A stretch of DNA of 64,000 nucleotides from J027 sp034437655. Lineage in GTDB: Bacteria > Chloroflexota > Anaerolineae > Aggregatilineales > J027. Position 1 is the first letter of the stretch, and each line of letters starts with the position of its first letter. Where the stretch lies: the NCBI GenBank assembly GCA_034437655.1, contig DAOTTU010000041.1:62001-126000 (forward strand). The letters are read 5' to 3'. Under the pieces are notes generated by a model, which saw only the letters and a list, made by a program, of their open reading frames with translations, ran no database searches and was not told the origin of the DNA. Shown here piece after piece: positions 61,824 to 64,000 of this stretch. A program made the position numbers and the translations under genes.

Positions 61824-62588
61824 ATGTCTGGTCATAGTAAATGGTCTACCATTAAACGTAAAAAAGGGGCAGAGGACGCCAAACGCGGTAAGATTTTTAC
61901 ACGACTGGCCCGAGAAATCGTCTCAGCAGTGCGTGAAGGTGGCGGCAACCCTGACCCGGACACGAATGCAAGCCTGCGCCTGGCCATAGACAAGGCCAAA
62001 GCAGCCAATATGCCCAAAGACAACATTCAACGTGCAATCAATCGTGGGGCTGGCATTGGCGATGACGGCGCATCATACGAAGAAATCACCTACGAGGGCT
62101 ATGGCCCCGGCGGTGTCGCGATTATCGTTGAAACCCTGACCGACAACACCAACCGCACCCTCGCCGAAGTCAAGCACGCTTTCAACCGCTCCAACGGCAA
62201 TATGGGCACCAGCGGTGCAGTCCTCTGGCAGTTTGACCAGAAGGGCTATATTGAAGTCAATAACGCAGACGTGGATTTTGATGACCTGTTCATGATGGCG
62301 GCTGAAGCTGGCGCTGAGGATGTTGTTGAAGAAGACGGGTTTATCGTCGTCTATACCCCACGCAATGACCTGCACACGGTTGTCACGACGCTGGACGGGA
62401 ACGGCTACAAGATCGAGAAAAGTGAATTAACGTGGATTCCGCAGAATGAAGTTGATGTTGAAACCACCGACGCCCTACAGGTGATTAAGCTGATTGAAAA
62501 ACTGGAAGACCTTGACGACGTGCAGAATGTATCCAGTAACCTCAATCTCAGCGAAGAAACACTCGCCGCGCTTGAGCAAGAATCGTAA
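61824..62588 (+). CDS. yebC: YebC/PmpR-family regulator
   Basis: This 254-residue protein is the YebC/TACO1 type: MSGHSKWSTIKRKKGAEDAK at the start, FTRLAREI, the middle EEITYEGYGPGGVAIIVE and GNMGTSGAVLWQFDQKG. Family members act as transcription regulators or in ribosome-related translation relief. GGAG precedes the ATG. It leads the operon with ruvC (5-base gap), a common order. Confidence 0.95.
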   Translation: MSGHSKWSTIKRKKGAEDAKRGKIFTRLAREIVSAVREGGGNPDPDTNASLRLAIDKAKAANMPKDNIQRAINRGAGIGDDGASYEEITYEGYGPGGVAIIVETLTDNTNRTLAEVKHAFNRSNGNMGTSGAVLWQFDQKGYIEVNNADVDFDDLFMMAAEAGAEDVVEEDGFIVVYTPRNDLHTVVTTLDGNGYKIEKSELTWIPQNEVDVETTDALQVIKLIEKLEDLDDVQNVSSNLNLSEETLAALEQES

Positions 62589-62593
62589 CCACC

Positions 62594-63088
62594 ATGCTTA
62601 TCCTTGGTCTGGACCCCGGCACGGCGCGCACAGGTTATGGTGTCGTGCGTGAACACCCGGACGGCACCCTTGAGGCGATTGATTTTGGGGTCTTCACCAC
62701 CAAAGCCAAAACGCCCATGCCAACTCGCTTGCAACGCTTGCATGAGCAACTCAGCGCTTGTATCGCCAAACATCAGCCCGACGCCGCCGCCGTTGAAGAA
62801 CTGTTTTTCGGCAAAAACGTCACCACAGGGATTAAAGTGGCGCAAGCACGCGGGGTCTTGCTGCTGGCATTGGCGCAAGCAGATTTGCCCATCGCTGAAT
62901 ACAAGCCCAACAATATTAAAATGGCGCTGACGGGTTATGGTGGGGCCGACAAATGGCAAATGCAAGAAATGACGCGCCAATTGCTTAACCTGCCCGAAGT
63001 CCCCAGGCCAGACGACGCCGCCGATGGGTTAGCCGTTGCGCTCACGTATCTACAATCGACACGCTATGATCGGTTAAGCCAGCAATGA
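62594..63088 (+). CDS. ruvC: crossover junction endodeoxyribonuclease RuvC
   Basis: RuvC cuts Holliday junctions. Acidic residues are visible in LGLDPGTARTGYG, AAVEELFFGKN and DDAADGLAVALTYL, and GVLLLALAQ and NNIKMALTGYGGADKWQM fit the family. The 164-residue length is normal. Its stop overlaps ruvA by four bases. Confidence 0.95.
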   Translation: MLILGLDPGTARTGYGVVREHPDGTLEAIDFGVFTTKAKTPMPTRLQRLHEQLSACIAKHQPDAAAVEELFFGKNVTTGIKVAQARGVLLLALAQADLPIAEYKPNNIKMALTGYGGADKWQMQEMTRQLLNLPEVPRPDDAADGLAVALTYLQSTRYDRLSQQ

Positions 63089-63660
63089 TCGACATCATCT
63101 CGGGTAAAGTCGTCATGGAGCAAAAAGACGCCCTCGTCGTCATGGTTGGCGGGGTTGGCCTGCGGCTTCACATCACCCGGGCGGCACGCCAACAGGTCGA
63201 TGCAGACAACAACGTTACGCTCTACACACATCTGGCCGTGCGTGAAGACGACATGACGCTCTATGGCTTTGCTGATGAAGATGAGCGTGAGTTGTTTACA
63301 ATGGTCACCAGTGTCAGCGGAATTGGTCCGCGCCTGGGGCTTCAGATGCTCAGCACCCTGAACCGCGACCAGTTACGCCGGGCAATTGCAGAGGAGCATT
63401 CCGAATTACTGACACAGGTTCCCGGCATCGGCAAAAAAACGGCCAAAAAGATCGTTTTTGAACTGAAAGATAAGATCAAAGCAACAGTGCTTGAAACGCT
63501 GACCAGCCCGGTCAGTGACGTTGACGCTGACGTGATCGCCTCTTTGACGGCGCTAGGGTATAGCATCGTTGAAGCCCAGAGCGCCCTTCAGTCGATCCCC
63601 CCCGACACGCCCGACGACATTCAGGAACGTCTACGACTGGCCCTGCAATATTTCGCCTAG
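63085..63660 (+). CDS. ruvA: Holliday junction DNA helicase subunit RuvA
   Basis: RuvA targets RuvB to Holliday junctions. The N-terminal OB fold begins MIDIISGKVVMEQKDAL and the helix-hairpin-helix region has SVSGIGPRLGLQMLS and VPGIGKKTAKKIVFELKDK. The C-terminal domain III has SLTALGYSIVEAQSAL. The 191 residues are normal. The ATG overlaps the ruvC stop (ATGA). ruvB is not in the window. Confidence 0.96.
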   Translation: MIDIISGKVVMEQKDALVVMVGGVGLRLHITRAARQQVDADNNVTLYTHLAVREDDMTLYGFADEDERELFTMVTSVSGIGPRLGLQMLSTLNRDQLRRAIAEEHSELLTQVPGIGKKTAKKIVFELKDKIKATVLETLTSPVSDVDADVIASLTALGYSIVEAQSALQSIPPDTPDDIQERLRLALQYFA

Positions 63661-63664
63661 TTCA

Positions 63665-64000
63665 ATGACTGAGCAGCATCCAGCCGCATCTGGCCCGCAA
63701 GCACTTTTCCCCCAACCGCGCTTCCGCTTTCGTCTGATTCGCGCATGGACAGCCCTATTGTACATACTGGCAGGCGTGTTCTTACTATGGTTGCCCCCAC
63801 AAGACAATCTTGCCAAAGCCTTCATCGCCCTGGGATTCATCGGCTATGGTGGGCTGCGCTGGAGCAATCATATCTTGCCGTGGGGAATCACCAGCGGTGT
63901 ATGGTTGTATGAGGGCGGCTTTGGGTTGCGCCGGCCGCCGTTTGGGTGGCACCGCTCTACACATGGCTACTGCGGATTCTTGCGGGCGTTTGCGCTCCCT
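63665..64000 (+). CDS. membrane protein, N-terminal part, cut by the window end
   Basis: An open frame begins 5 bases after ruvA and runs off the window: 112 codons. It starts MTEQHPAASGPQALFPQPRF and has two hydrophobic segments (about 28-44 and 50-64, ending YGGLRWSNHILPWG) followed by an Arg/Gly-rich part. No family motif is recognisable. The short gap suggests co-transcription with yebC-ruvC-ruvA. Confidence 0.5.
   Translation, partial: MTEQHPAASGPQALFPQPRFRFRLIRAWTALLYILAGVFLLWLPPQDNLAKAFIALGFIGYGGLRWSNHILPWGITSGVWLYEGGFGLRRPPFGWHRSTHGYCGFLRAFALP

Noticed and set aside
1..64000. CRISPR arrays, insertion sequences, prophage genes, rRNA genes
   Set aside because: No regularly spaced repeats, transposase or phage motifs, or rRNA sequence was seen on either strand.

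Overview
This window is a gene-dense, moderately GC-rich bacterial chromosome segment. It has about 54 protein genes, one tRNA and no gene-free stretch longer than 300 bases. The gene content best fits a Chloroflexota (Anaerolineae-type) bacterium; this is inference from style and was not tested by a search. Pointers are a MurF-alanine racemase fusion, GAF-rich sensor proteins, DUF4397 and CAP-domain lipoproteins with Thr/Pro-rich linkers, an IF2 with a short N-terminus, a split NuoB/NuoCD/NuoI cluster, and lipoproteins with plain lipoboxes. I see no integrase, transposase, phage genes or CRISPR array.

Region by region. At 1-6500 are the end of glycine dehydrogenase subunit 2, a large membrane histidine kinase broken by a +1 frameshift, and MurF-Alr. 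At 6700-13000 are a phosphohexomutase, a zinc-ribbon/membrane protein beside a TIR-like protein, a queuosine-precursor transporter, Era and a membrane-anchored protein of unknown function. At 13000-15000 is an orphan double-domain BMP-type substrate-binding protein. At 15100-22700 (minus strand) lies the classic translation cluster nusA-ylxR-infB-rbfA-nrnA-truB-ribF, without rimP, and with a promoter plus a terminator-like hairpin ahead of nusA. At 22800-30800 are a small redox operon (SDR and renalase-like flavoprotein), two large surface lipoproteins, tRNA-Pro(GGG), a TetR regulator and an orphan CpaF-like ATPase. At 30950-34600 are GDP-deoxyhexose genes (rmd, gmd), tatD and an SH3-domain surface protein. 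At 34600-36400 is a divergent HxlR-type regulator/DsbA-like/NmrA-like unit with a clear 22-bp operator-like palindrome. At 37400-49700 is a stretch rich in iron-sulfur genes: erpA, a SufR-like regulator, nuoI-nuoCD-nuoB, iscX, a small Cys-motif protein and Mrp. MoaB and an aldehyde dehydrogenase are interspersed. At 50400-55700 is a partner-switching signalling operon: STAS, a fused RsbW-like kinase-STAS, and a six-GAF SpoIIE phosphatase. At 56300-59800 is a membrane/GAF/coiled-coil protein with a histidine-kinase ATPase domain but glutamine where the phospho-accepting histidine should be. At 59900-64000 are a class-A-beta-lactamase-like serine hydrolase, yebC-ruvC-ruvA and the start of a membrane protein.

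The observations I rate highest are these: NuoI carrying three copies of a roughly 72-residue lysine/alanine-rich module; the partner-switching operon in which kinase and antagonist are one polypeptide, next to a pseudo-histidine-kinase; the Fe-S gene neighbourhood including iscX overlapping nuoB; the terminator-like hairpin in the nusA leader; and the HxlR operator. None is proven to be a new system. The signalling block (50.4-59.8 kb) and the NuoI extension are the best candidates.
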